Below are positions 9,731 to 18,762 of a DNA stretch of 18,762 nt, one piece after another; positions within the stretch are counted from its first letter, which is position 1; every line of letters begins with the position of its first letter. The notes under the pieces were generated by a model, which was given only the letters and a program-made list of their open reading frames with translations, did no database searches and was not told the DNA's origin. The translations under genes and the position numbers were made by a program. The DNA is from Phialocephala subalpina (Eukaryota > Ascomycota > Leotiomycetes > Helotiales > Mollisiaceae), in the NCBI GenBank assembly GCA_900073065.1, contig FJOG01000036.1, forward strand, positions 330,334 to 349,095. Direction: 5' to 3'.

Positions 9731-10370
9731 ATATAAAAGTTTAATATTATTTCTTGGTTTTATTATTATTATTTTTATATATTTTTTCTTTTTTAATTTA
9801 ATAATAAATATTTAAAAGCTTTTCTTTTATTTAATATTATTATAATTATATTAATATACGCGCATTTCAAATATATATAATAAATATATTAATATTATAT
9901 TATAAGTAAAATTACGTTTAATTTTATTATTATTTTTAATTATAATAATAATCAAAGAAAATTATATTAATTAATAAATAAATTATTTCATTTTCTAATA
10001 TAAATATTAACCTTTATAAATATGGTCAAGCGGAAATAAAATTCTATTCTAATAAATTGATAATTTTAAGATATTATTAGGAAATTAAAATCGAAACTAT
10101 TTTTAAATTATTAAATAATATATAAAATAATATATAATTTATTAAATTCAAAATATTATATTAATAATTAAGGATTATATTAAATAATATAATTATATTA
10201 TTTATATTATAAATTAATTTACTTTAAGTTTCAATATTATAAATTAAAATAATTCGTTTTATTTTATCTAATTTGATATTTTTTAAGTTTAAAAATAATA
10301 AAAAGAAATTTATTATTTTATTATTAAATTTTATTTTAAATTATAAAATAAATAATTTGTAAAATTAAAA
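9731..10370. repeat. AT-rich block between repeat copies, probably heavily RIP-mutated
   Basis: This stretch is almost pure A/T with rare C and G and no coding potential. It is continuous with the RIP-mutated repeat copy 2 to its right, so at least part of it is probably the left portion of the same element. I could not align it convincingly to the sequence left of 14290. Confidence 0.6.
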
Positions 10371-10379
10371 TATTTTTAT

Positions 10380-10980
10380 TATATTAGGAATTTAATTTAA
10401 TTTCGTTAAATATAATTATATAAAATAATTAACTTTCGTATATTAAAAGCAAATAATAAGTAAATTATAATTAAGTATTAGAAAAAAAATTAAGAATATA
10501 AATAAATTATTTAAAGCAAAAATAAAATATAAATAAATAATATTTAAATCGAATAATAATATTAATTAATTATATTAAAAGCGAATTTAAAAAAATATTA
10601 TTTGAGATTATTAATATAATTTCAAATAATAATTAATCTTATTAAAGTTTACTTCCGTTTTTAGACCTAAGTAATCATTACTTTAATTTAAGCTAAGGGT
10701 AAATATCCCTAAGTATGGCCTGAATATCCTAAGTATTATAAGCTGGGATTTGTTTCGTTCCTTTTTTGATAGCCAATATTAGCTCCCTTATAACTCGGTT
10801 ATAGCTTCCTGGTTGAACTTTGCTAAGCGTATTAAAATACTACTTTCCTTGAATCCGTTGACCAAGCAAAGGGATCTATTCTAGGCACCCTATTAACTAT
10901 ATACGGATTTTCTCCGGAACCAAGTTTAGATCCCGCTAATACCAAGCCCTTATATTAAAGATTAATTCAATCATAATAAC
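10380..10980 (+). repeat. Dispersed repeat, copy 2 (heavily RIP-mutated)
   Basis: This copy is colinear with 14290-14790 over its left half. A 15-base anchor (AAGTAAATTATAATT) is identical at 10458-10472 and 14347-14361, and the offset stays at 3888-3889 bases through the hairpin at about 10598-10629. In the 35 bases after the anchor I count 15 transitions, all giving A or T in this copy, against 3 transversions. The right half matches copies 1 and 3 (for example ACGGATTTTCTCCGGAACC near 10903 against ACGGATTTCCTTAGGAACC). No open frame survives. Confidence 0.82.
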
Positions 10981-11161
10981 CCTCTTAAAGGGTATTATTT
11001 ATCGCGTACGAATCTATCAGAATTGCATTGAAAAAGAGTAGAGGACTTATATAATATCTGCTTAGGTAACTTGAAATACCATAGAATTCCACACGATTAG
11101 TAAAATAACGGATTACGCATTCATGCAGAAGTCGTTCTATCCTGAGAAGGATCCTAGATAG

Positions 11162-13512
11162 CTATTTACTCTCTTGCTCTATAACTATAATCTCTCTTTT
11201 AGTTGAAGACAAAAGATTCCTCCATCCTTTCTTCCAATCACTTAACTCGGCGTACCCTACGCGCCGAAACCTTCCGCTCCCGAATTTTTCCATAACCAGA
11301 AACATCCCTTTATACCCTATTTGGCTGTCGCCAAGGTATAACAATCTACAGTTATCTAGCTCAGGTTTCAGATCCTTAAAATCCAACCCAATTCCATCAT
11401 CGTACGGCTGTGAAGGCCAGCCCTCGAACTTTAACGTCAGCTCCAGGTCCCACGTCCTTAGGATCCGTGCCTCTAAAGTAATGGATGCCCCCTTGACCTG
11501 TCCGAATGGCGACCTCTCTGACACTAATTGTACGCTACTGTCGACCAACTTAGCGTCGGAGTCACCGACTGTGTTGATTAGAACTGGGTAGGGTGCAGAA
11601 ACCCACGACCAACTAGGTGAACCGGTACGCTTGGTGCAATCTACGCCCTTGAAGTTTTTCCTTGGAAATCCGGTGCGGTAGGGCGTGTTCCGGTACCAGC
11701 CCAGATGCTGGATGATTGTTTTCTTCCAAAAGCCGGCAAGGTAGATGTCGTTCCACGACTTGGCGAGTTCGGTGGCTATGCCAGCCAGAGCCGGCAGACG
11801 GTCGTCGAAAACCGTCAGATCTCTCGTGCTATAATCATGGATAATTTGCGTCCATTTTTGGTCTTGGGTGACTCTCAAGTAGTACTCCCTACTCTCCTCA
11901 CATCTCCTCAATGCGAGGTTCTCGTCTACCAAACCAAAAACGGACACGGGCAGGTCAGGACAATCAACATTGAATTCTAGGTAAGTCTCGAACACGGGCT
12001 GGAATTCGTGTTCTAGACATTTGAGGTTAATTTGACATGAGTCGAATACGAGGGCGCGGGGCGATAATAGAAGCTCCTGTAAGGTCCAGGCCCTTTGGAA
12101 GATAGGTTCGTCGTGGGAATATGTGTTTTCTGCATGTCGTATTCTAAGGTAAACTGTTCCAGACGTTGAGTTATCAACAAAGATAGGAAGCTGTGCAATA
12201 GGGTCGTTGGCCTTCCCGTTAAGGAAGCCATCCGTTACTTTTTCTGCGCTAGCTGCTATGATTGTTATAGTCGAGTTTTTGTATATTGAACCCATCTGGG
12301 CCATTTGGTCTAGCTTATCGCTATCGTCATCCTGGATAATGCAAAGAGCATCGACCCAAAGATAAGGAATCCCAACCTTTCGACACACCTCGACGGCGTC
12401 TAAGATCGTTTTTGGTAGATTATAAGGCAAAGCGAGCAGGTAGGAGCGGAAATTTGAAGTGTTTGTTGTGAGCTGTTGTGTGCCGCTGCCCCAGCAGTAA
12501 CTTAAGGCCGCATATTGCGCTTTCTCGTTTTTCTGGGACTGGTAAAGCCGAACAGGCGAATTTTCAGTTCCGACATTAAGCACTCTCCGAGGCAGCTCAG
12601 GAGTACAACGCCGAGGGCAAGAGCGGTGCGTATCGAGGCAATCGTCGAGCCATTGGCGGATCTTGTCTACAGCTTTAGGGCTTAATTCTTTAGACTCTCG
12701 TCTGCCCGGAACGAAACCCGAACTAGGGTCAGCTATTCCACAATTAACATCACCCCTAATAGTTTGTCCCGTGACAGCAACTTACAATCCAAAGTTACTA
12801 GATAGAATACTTCTTCCTCTTGGTACCGCGGGCTCCCACGCCTCCCATCACCTGGGATCTGGACCTCGAGGCTGTGCAGCTGGATGTCTTGCAGAGGGTG
12901 CCCCGGGAACCTGCTCTCCACGGGAGAAGGCAGACGAGTCCCATTCGCGAGAATCAGAATCTCGTCGCGGGTGACTGATCCGTCGTCCTCGCAATCCCAA
13001 TCTGCATGCTCCGTGACGCCCCAGATCGTTTCACAGAGCGCACAGCCCAGGGCTGCCGTCTCTTGGATTTCGTACCAGTTGTAGTGCTTGTAGCCGCCGT
13101 CCAGCAGCGCACCGAGTCCTTGTGGTGTCCCAGTCATAGCTTTGCACTTTGGACAGCAATAAGGGCTTCTGCTGGGGAATGCTGGCCAGACTATGTCGTT
13201 TCTCCGCGTTGGCCGGATCTGTTCACCTTGCGGTCCTCGGACATGTTCGACATCGCTCTTGTCACTGTCGTCAATGTCGTTACTGTCGTCACCTTTGTCG
13301 CTCCATGATATTGTATGATTGAGGGCAGAAAATTCCGGCACCACTATGTCTGACTGAGTCCGGGCAACTTTTGAATGCCTGGGCCGCTCGTCGCAGCCAT
13401 TGCTGTTGCCACTGCAATTTCCGTCGGTGCTGTCGTTACCGTCGTCAATCCGTGAGATTTTGCGTTTCAGGGCGTTGCCGCCAGGGGGTGGTTCTTGGTC
13501 GTCCATTTGCAT
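11162..13512 (-). CDS. HET-domain protein with N-terminal Cys-pair region, 2 exons
   Basis: ATG at 13512; exons 13512-12786 and 12732-11162 join across a 53-base GTAAGT...AATAG intron in phase 1, giving 765 residues. Residues 1-105 are polar, Asp/Ser/Asn-rich and probably disordered. CPKC (about 120-123) and GCALC (about 156-160) form the paired-cysteine region often found ahead of this HET subfamily, perhaps metal binding. The linker IRQWLDDCLDTHRSC (267-281) leads into LPRRVLNVG and the HET blocks YAALSYCWG (316-324), LWVDALCIIQDD (367-378), GSIYKNSTITIIAAS (390-404) and RAWTLQELLLSPR (457-469). GSPSWSWVSAPYPV follows further on, as is usual for the family. The splice is supported because it restores the conserved linker upstream of the domain. 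The role is incompatibility or cell-death signalling by family. The gene looks intact and ends near the RIP-mutated repeat. Confidence 0.92.
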
Positions 13513-14289
13513 CACAAAATGCTGCAGGCACTGAGGCTGAGAATAATGGTAGAAATGAAAGTGATCTCATGAGTTCACAAATCGATTAATCCTTTTTTTT
13601 GGTCGAGGCGCAGCCCGGTCACAGCCTCGCTGCTGCGGTGGATTCAAGGGTTTCACATGAGGTACCCCGCTACGGGCCGAGTTTAGCCCCGAGAAGACAC
13701 CTCATGTGACTGACCGATAATGCGTACCTATTTCAAATACCTTTGGTACGACAGTAAACGTAGATATATATTACCAACTCAGAATAATGGCGTAGTAAAG
13801 ACTAACGCACGCCTTTTAGTAATACTTGAAACCGAAGCGGTCTAAGTTATAATACTCGAATTCAGTTTACTTTAGTTTAAAGTATAGGATTTAGCAAAAT
13901 GGAATTTGTCGCACATCGATTTTCACACGGAAATCTCAAATACTATGGCTTGTAATATAGCAATCTAAACTATCGTGCCGCAAGTAAGCGAAACTAGGGA
14001 GAGGATAGTAGTATATCTTTACGAATCTTAATTTTCAGCCAATTCACTACAAAGTATAGTATTCTTATTTACCTAACCACAAGTTTTTAAACAATTAGTT
14101 ACTTATTCAACCAGTCTAGCAGAAGAAAGGACGACGGATAAAGGTGGCAATAGAAATACGAAAGCCAAGGTAAGAGATTTCCTTTCGGAGAGGGCTATAG
14201 CATATTTCAAGAAGAACATGGCTTGGGATATTAAAGGATTATTTTTAAGACGGATACTATTCGGACTCCCCAGGAGCCGACTTGGTCTC
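13513..14289. other. Upstream region of the HET gene, no gene seen
   Basis: No convincing frame is present. Near the gene it carries a T8 run at 13592-13599 (poly-A on the coding strand) and an inverted repeat at 13653-13709. From about 13740 to 14290 composition is moderately AT-rich with many stops, and looks like degraded sequence leading into repeat copy 3. I could not align it to the AT-rich block at 9731-10370. Confidence 0.5.
13653..13709. repeat. 11-bp perfect inverted repeat, 57 bp overall
   Basis: TCACATGAGGT at 13653-13663 is matched by its reverse complement ACCTCATGTGA at 13699-13709, around a GC-rich 35-base spacer with its own small palindrome (CCCG-CTA-CGGG). It lies about 140 bases upstream of the HET gene start at 13512. 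It could be a paired regulator-binding site in that promoter or the remnant of a very small inverted-repeat element. Neither is proven. Confidence 0.55.
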
Positions 14290-14790
14290 CCTGAATATGG
14301 TCGTGTAGAGTTGACAACTTTCTTAAGGCGGAACCGAGTGGTAAGTAAGTAAATTATAATTGGTTACCGGAAGGAAGATTAGGATCGTGATTGAGCAACT
14401 TGAGCCGGGGTGAGGCGAGGGTAAGTAGCTCTTAAGCAGAGCGGCAACGCTAATTAACCGCGTTAAAAGCGAAATTAAAGAATTATCGTCTGAGATTACT
14501 GGGATAGTCTCAGACGACAAGCAACCTCACCCAATCCATTTCCGCCTTTGGACTTGAGCAGTCGCTGCTTAACTTGAGCCGAGGATAGGCGTTCCTGAGT
14601 CTTGCCTGAGCCTCTTGAGTACTATAGGCGGGGATCCGTTTTGGCAGACTTCGGCAAAGCAGGGAATCAGCTCCGGCTCCCTTATTGGCCTTGCACGGAT
14701 TTCCTTAGGAACCGAATTCAGATCCCGCGCTAACCCTCAAAACCAAGGATCCTTTTGGCCCTCGTACTAGGATTCATTAGTAGCTTCCAT
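14290..14790 (+). repeat. Dispersed repeat, copy 3 (least mutated, internally shorter)
   Basis: This is the most GC-balanced copy of the family, colinear with 10380-10700 on the left and again matching copies 1 and 2 on the right (CCGGCTCCCTTATTGGCC near 14683). Relative to copies 1 and 2 it lacks a middle segment of roughly 100 bases or more after about 14640. No protein-coding frame or terminal repeats are visible, so the class of element is unknown. Confidence 0.75.
14486..14517. repeat. Hairpin element inside repeat copy 3
   Basis: TCGTCTGAGA (14486-14495) and its exact reverse complement TCTCAGACGA (14508-14517) flank a 12-base loop. The aligned site in copy 2 (about 10598-10629) is still 9/10 palindromic after mutation. 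Copy 1 keeps only the right arm (9454-9463). Confidence 0.75.
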
Positions 14791-15024
14791 CTAACCCATT
14801 AGAAGCCGGCTTTGGTTGGGGTTAGGCGTGCTAAAATTAGCCGTTGACCACCATAACTTCCTGGTGTGCCAGCCACCAGATGGAGCTCAAATGGGCTCTA
14901 TATTATCGTCATATTAATTAGACAGGATCCGCGCTTCTTCGATTCTCGTTACACTTCCACCTACGCCACCTCCGTAAGTCTAGCCTCCTCACACGGATTT
15001 TCAGGCAAGGGTTGCGAAGAGAGG

Positions 15025-15497
15025 ATGGAGAAGGGGGGAGTTGATGTAGGGTTAGGCCTGAAGGTAGAGAGAAAGATAATTGTGGAGTTGAGGCGGGAGA
15101 AGGAGGAGATGAAAGAGGGGGAGAAGAAGGTTAAGGGCGAGATTGGGTTGCGGGTGAGCTTTGAGCGCCTGAGAAGTTTGGGAGAAAGAGCATTGAGGGA
15201 TTTGAGAGCTTGAGGGAGCGCGCTTGCACTTATGATATGGAGAAGGAGCGTGAGCGAACCAAGGAAAAGGAGAATACGGTCGAGTTGTTGGCGGTGGGTA
15301 TGGGTTGGATTATTGGACCGCTTTTTAGGTGGTTTATTGTTTTATTTACGCTTGCCTTTAGGGCTCCAGTGTCCTTATGGTTTGCTTCTTTGTACAGCCT
15401 TTGGTATGGATTTATACTCCCCAATTTGGATTGCAGTGTCTTGACAATGGAATTAAGCACCCGCCCTTTGCGTGCGAGCGTGGTCATAGTTAGATAG
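15025..15497 (+). other. Possible decayed coding remnant: coiled coil plus membrane segments
   Basis: From an ATG at 15025 a Lys/Glu/Arg-rich frame runs to a stop at 15211-15213 (for example VELRREKEEMKEGEKKVKGE). A second frame, open across that stop, continues with more charged sequence (MEKERERTKEKEN) and then a long hydrophobic stretch (GWIIGPLFRWFIVLFTLAF, then LWFASLYSLWYGFILP), ending at 15497. A coiled coil followed by membrane helices would be a sensible protein, but it needs a frame change near 15200. The charged part also coincides with a purine-rich, low-complexity tract that would give such residues by chance. I recognise no family. No intron of normal size explains the shift. 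Confidence 0.3.
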
Positions 15498-15717
15498 CCG
15501 CCGATTAGAGGCCTGTATTTATGCAGTGCAAACACCTTTTCAATATCTCAAAAAGTTAATGCTAGAAAAGGTGTTTCTGAGCTTGTTCGCCCCCTTTCGA
15601 AAAGTATTATACTTACGTTTCGTTCATATAGCACCATTTTTCCTAGCCAAGAAAGCCCAGCCAACCCTCGCAACACCCAAACACACCATTCGGCCGTTTG
15701 CAGAACCTAGACTTTAA

Positions 15718-18009
15718 TCATCTCACAGAGAAAAACATCCTAAACCTTTCCCACTCCTCCGTCAATACCTCCCCTTCCATCAATCCCAGAATATAACAAT
15801 CCCCAACCAACACATAATTACCCTCCTCGCCTGCTTCTCTAATCACAAACGGCGTCTCCGCCCCATCGAAAACTACGACCAAATCTTCCTCCCTCGCATC
15901 CGCGGGAAACAGTCCCATATATCCATTCCCGAGCACCCCAAATTTATGCTTGTATAAATGACCCATTATCAGACGAATGAAATTTACTAGTTCTGTAAAG
16001 TTTGGGTTATCGAGCGGGGAAAGGTTGCCAACAGGATTCATGCGATAGCCTTGAAACGCGATGTAGAAATCTCCAGCTAGATCTAAAGCGCGCCGTTCGA
16101 ACTCCGCCCACATCTCGCCGGGGCTCTTTTCGCTATGCGGTGTGATTTTCCCTTTGTACATATGGCCCGTTCGATAGTCAACCGTGAGGACTCGAGCTAA
16201 AGCCGACAATACTTCTTCGCCGGTTGGGTATCTGCCATGTTCCTCTGCCTGTTTGAGGGCGCCATGTCGAATCATGGATAGGATTTCGAAATAGAAGTTT
16301 AGGTATTCTTGCTCGGGAACAACCTCCCCTGTGACTCCGTTGTTGACTATGACTCGGATGGCTGCTTCGATGGAACTGATTAATGTGCCGCGGATATTCA
16401 CGACGAGCTTATCGTGGGAGAGGGAGATGGATGGGATGGCTTTTGTAGCTGCGTGAAAAGAATCATCCAGCACGCTTCGGAAGCCTTTCACTGGTCTGCG
16501 GACTCGCCAATCGGGAGTCCAAGAGGGAAGTCCCCACGGATCATCCGGGAATGAGTTTTGGTTACCGAGAGGATCTCGGTGTTGAGCTGCGAAATATAAC
16601 ACTCGGAGATATTGTCGTTCTAGATATTCGACGGCTAAGTCCCGATACACTTCAGCAATTGGTTTGTTGTAATCGGGAATTACGTGAAGGTCGTGCTCGA
16701 ACCTAAAGCCAATGACGGCGTAGACAAGGTCGCGCTGATCGAAGCATTTTTTGCCGGACAAGACCGCTTCTGTGATGTAGTCAAGGAGGGTCATTGGACT
16801 TGCTATGGTGAGGGTTAGTTTCTGGCTTCTGGAGAAAAAGTTGGGTGTGGGCACTTTCATGCCTGTGTATCCGATGTAGCCAGATCCTGTCGTGGGCAGT
16901 TCTACGGATCTGATGAGGTTTGTGGGGTAAGAGTTTCCAGGTACAAGTGGTATGGTTTGGCCATTGATAAACGTCGCCATGGTTTCAGAGTTTTCTCCTT
17001 CCGTCTCGCGCTGCAATTGCATTGCGAGATCGTTATTTCGGAATTCGTTGAGCTGAAATTGGTTTGGGGCGCGCAGGAATGGAAGCTGGTATGTTGAACC
17101 TTTGAATGGAAGGAGGAATCCTTGGAAATTTGATTGTACTTGAGCGAGGTACCAGCATGGCTCCATCTCTTGTATTGAAAGACCTCCACATCCAACTGTT
17201 CCCATACACTGTCTCAATACCGCACAAGCGAGCACCAGTTCTTCTAAACGGAGTGATTCTTCACCGCAGAAAAGTTGCAATTGTGCCGATAGAACCACCT
17301 CTTGAACGACCCACATTCTCGAGAACCAACCAAGACTGAAGAATGACTTGAGCGAGTCAACAGGTAAATAGTTAACGATCTCGAGTGCTATTGCAAGTTG
17401 GTTAGGCAACATGTTGCTACCCCATTCAAGAGACCAAGCATAGATGCCCAACTCGGGTGCTCTCGCAGCAACGTTTCTCACACTATCAAACGAAACGTGG
17501 TTATCTTTAAAACCACGTCCCAACCAAGCAAGAGTCTTACTCCCATGTCGATATATAGTATCCATCTTCAACACTTGCTTAGATTTCTCATCATTATCTT
17601 TCTGATTGATACACACAGCATCCGCCCACACCAGCCTCGGTTTATCCGCTAAACGGAAATTTCTCAAGGCCTCGGCGAGACTTTCAGTGATATTTAAGAC
17701 GTAATCCTCGTCGATAAATATGGATTCGCTGAACACAGGGGGGCCCCAGACGTAAGAGAGGGGTTCGTATTTGTACGATGCTTCCCAGACATCGTGTTCG
17801 ACCAGTCGAACATGGAGATCGTCAGCGGGTGAGTGAGCGGGTGCTAGTTCTATCAGACGGATAGACGACTCGTCGTTTTTCAAAGGTCGGTATTGGTACT
17901 CGGACGGTCCTCTCATAATTTCCTTCCCCTTTATGTCCGGGTTTGCACGTGATAATGTCGGGCCGTCCCCTAGATCAAGGCTACCGAGATCCGGAAGAGG
18001 GTCGGGCAT
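15718..18009 (-). CDS. HET-domain (heterokaryon incompatibility) protein, single exon
   Basis: An uninterrupted 763-residue frame runs from ATG at 18009 to TGA at 15718. The HET blocks are in order: YEPLSYVWGPP (81-91), RLVWADAVCINQKDND (125-140), IYRHGSKTLAWLGRGF (152-167) and WFSRMWVVQEVVLS (228-241), followed by LFCGEE. Later come DQRDLVYAVIGF and the tryptophan-rich DDPWGLPSWTPDWRV. The C-terminus ends with the family's NYVLVGDCYILGLMEGEV. The first 45 residues are polar and probably flexible; the in-frame Met at residue 32 is an alternative start. No membrane segment, NACHT or repeat domain is seen. By family the protein triggers incompatibility cell death in the cytoplasm after non-self recognition; its partner is unknown. 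Unlike the other HET genes here it has no intron and no sign of RIP damage, although an AT-rich block lies about 200 bases upstream. Confidence 0.93.
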   Translation of the reverse strand: MPDPLPDLGSLDLGDGPTLSRANPDIKGKEIMRGPSEYQYRPLKNDESSIRLIELAPAHSPADDLHVRLVEHDVWEASYKYEPLSYVWGPPVFSESIFIDEDYVLNITESLAEALRNFRLADKPRLVWADAVCINQKDNDEKSKQVLKMDTIYRHGSKTLAWLGRGFKDNHVSFDSVRNVAARAPELGIYAWSLEWGSNMLPNQLAIALEIVNYLPVDSLKSFFSLGWFSRMWVVQEVVLSAQLQLFCGEESLRLEELVLACAVLRQCMGTVGCGGLSIQEMEPCWYLAQVQSNFQGFLLPFKGSTYQLPFLRAPNQFQLNEFRNNDLAMQLQRETEGENSETMATFINGQTIPLVPGNSYPTNLIRSVELPTTGSGYIGYTGMKVPTPNFFSRSQKLTLTIASPMTLLDYITEAVLSGKKCFDQRDLVYAVIGFRFEHDLHVIPDYNKPIAEVYRDLAVEYLERQYLRVLYFAAQHRDPLGNQNSFPDDPWGLPSWTPDWRVRRPVKGFRSVLDDSFHAATKAIPSISLSHDKLVVNIRGTLISSIEAAIRVIVNNGVTGEVVPEQEYLNFYFEILSMIRHGALKQAEEHGRYPTGEEVLSALARVLTVDYRTGHMYKGKITPHSEKSPGEMWAEFERRALDLAGDFYIAFQGYRMNPVGNLSPLDNPNFTELVNFIRLIMGHLYKHKFGVLGNGYMGLFPADAREEDLVVVFDGAETPFVIREAGEEGNYVLVGDCYILGLMEGEVLTEEWERFRMFFSVR

Positions 18010-18215
18010 GACGATGGGGGTGCAAGAACCTAGATGAATGCTATGAAATGGAGGGGTGCAAAGCGTTTCTGCTCATGAGTTCAGAGCGCACTTCGGTCAG
18101 AGAACACAAGAAGGTATAAACGTTGTTTCAGCGGAAAGACACGTCATGCACCTAATCAAGACTAGCGTGTCCTCCCGAGCCGAAGTACCCGAACCAGCCT
18201 ATGGAAACTAACTTG

Positions 18216-18762
18216 GGAGTTTATATATATTATTATAATCTCGTAATTTACTCTTGTATTCGATTAACTATAAATTTCCTATTAATTTAATATTATATAA
18301 ATATTAAAAATATATATTAATTAGAATAATTTATAAGAAAATTTTAAATTATTTTATAAAAAATTTCGGTTTAATAATATATTTATTTTTATTTCTTTAT
18401 TATTAATTTAAATCAATGGATTATAAAATTTTAAAAGTATAAAATATTATAATTTTTAATATATTCGTAATATTTTTTTTCTTTTTTTTATATATATATA
18501 TATTAAAAAAATTTAATTTAAATATAAATTTCCTTTTGAAATATATTATTTTAATATTTAATTTTATATATAATAAAATTTCTTATTTTTATAATATTAT
18601 TTTTAATATTAAATTTTTATTATAAATTTTATTAATTTTTAATAATAATTAATATAAGTTTTTATTATTTTTATATTTTTTATAAAGTTCGAATTATATA
18701 AATATAAAATTAAAATATTTTTTTAATAATTTATTAATAATATATTATAGGAATTTATAAAT
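18216..18762. repeat. AT-rich block at right end, probably RIP-degraded
   Basis: Composition switches sharply to nearly pure A/T after about 18215 and remains so to the window end, with only rare C or G. No frame or recognisable repeat copy is visible. The preceding 18010-18215 is ordinary sequence that must hold the promoter of the HET gene at 15718-18009. The block mirrors the one at 1-560, so the window is a gene island between AT-rich blocks. Confidence 0.75.

Noticed and set aside
14974..15004. GTAAGT...TTTTCAG intron-like segment
   Set aside because: Only 31 bases, too short for a normal fungal intron, and the frames on either side have no supported gene.
15230..15535. Minus-strand frame of 101 residues
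   Set aside because: Antisense to the more protein-like hydrophobic plus-strand frames, with no recognisable motif.

Overview
The window looks like a filamentous ascomycete (Pezizomycotina) chromosome segment. Three things point there. Short GT-AG introns with CTAAC/CTGAC-type branch sites split several genes. Three intact genes and one broken gene encode HET (heterokaryon incompatibility) domains, and a fifth encodes a Clr5 domain; both families belong to this group. Gene islands also alternate with extremely AT-rich blocks that look like the product of repeat-induced point mutation (RIP). Genus and species cannot be told from the sequence alone.

Layout. 1-560 is an AT-rich block and 561-1850 holds no recognisable gene. 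A four-exon plus-strand gene (1851-3151) encodes an unrecognised coiled-coil/four-helix membrane protein. It converges on a minus-strand Clr5-domain gene (3642-4125, perhaps extending to 3299). Immediately upstream of the Clr5 gene, on the same strand, lies a broken gene (4158-6289) for a multi-pass membrane protein with a C-terminal HET domain; it carries frameshifts and three in-frame stops. Its promoter faces that of an intact plus-strand HET gene (7103-9165) across about 0.8 kb. Copies of one dispersed repeat lie at 9447-9730 and 10380-10980, separated by an AT-rich block. Next come a two-exon minus-strand HET gene with an N-terminal Cys-pair region (11162-13512), a third and much less mutated repeat copy (14290-14790), a possible decayed coiled-coil/membrane coding remnant (15025-15497), and a single-exon minus-strand HET gene (15718-18009). 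An AT-rich block closes the window.

How the parts fit. HET domains are known from fungal allorecognition, where they trigger incompatibility cell death. A cluster of divergent HET genes, one of them dead, between RIP-degraded repeats fits a fast-turnover accessory island. The repeat copies align by eye, and almost all their differences are C-to-T or G-to-A changes toward A/T in the AT-rich copy, which is the RIP signature. Two of the three stops in the broken HET gene (TAA and TAG in place of probable CAA and CAG) are also of RIP type. Nothing seen shows that the genes act together beyond sharing the locus. The most unusual candidates are the membrane-HET architecture, the unrecognised membrane protein, a probable GC-AG intron, and a hairpin inside the repeat that stays nearly palindromic after RIP.
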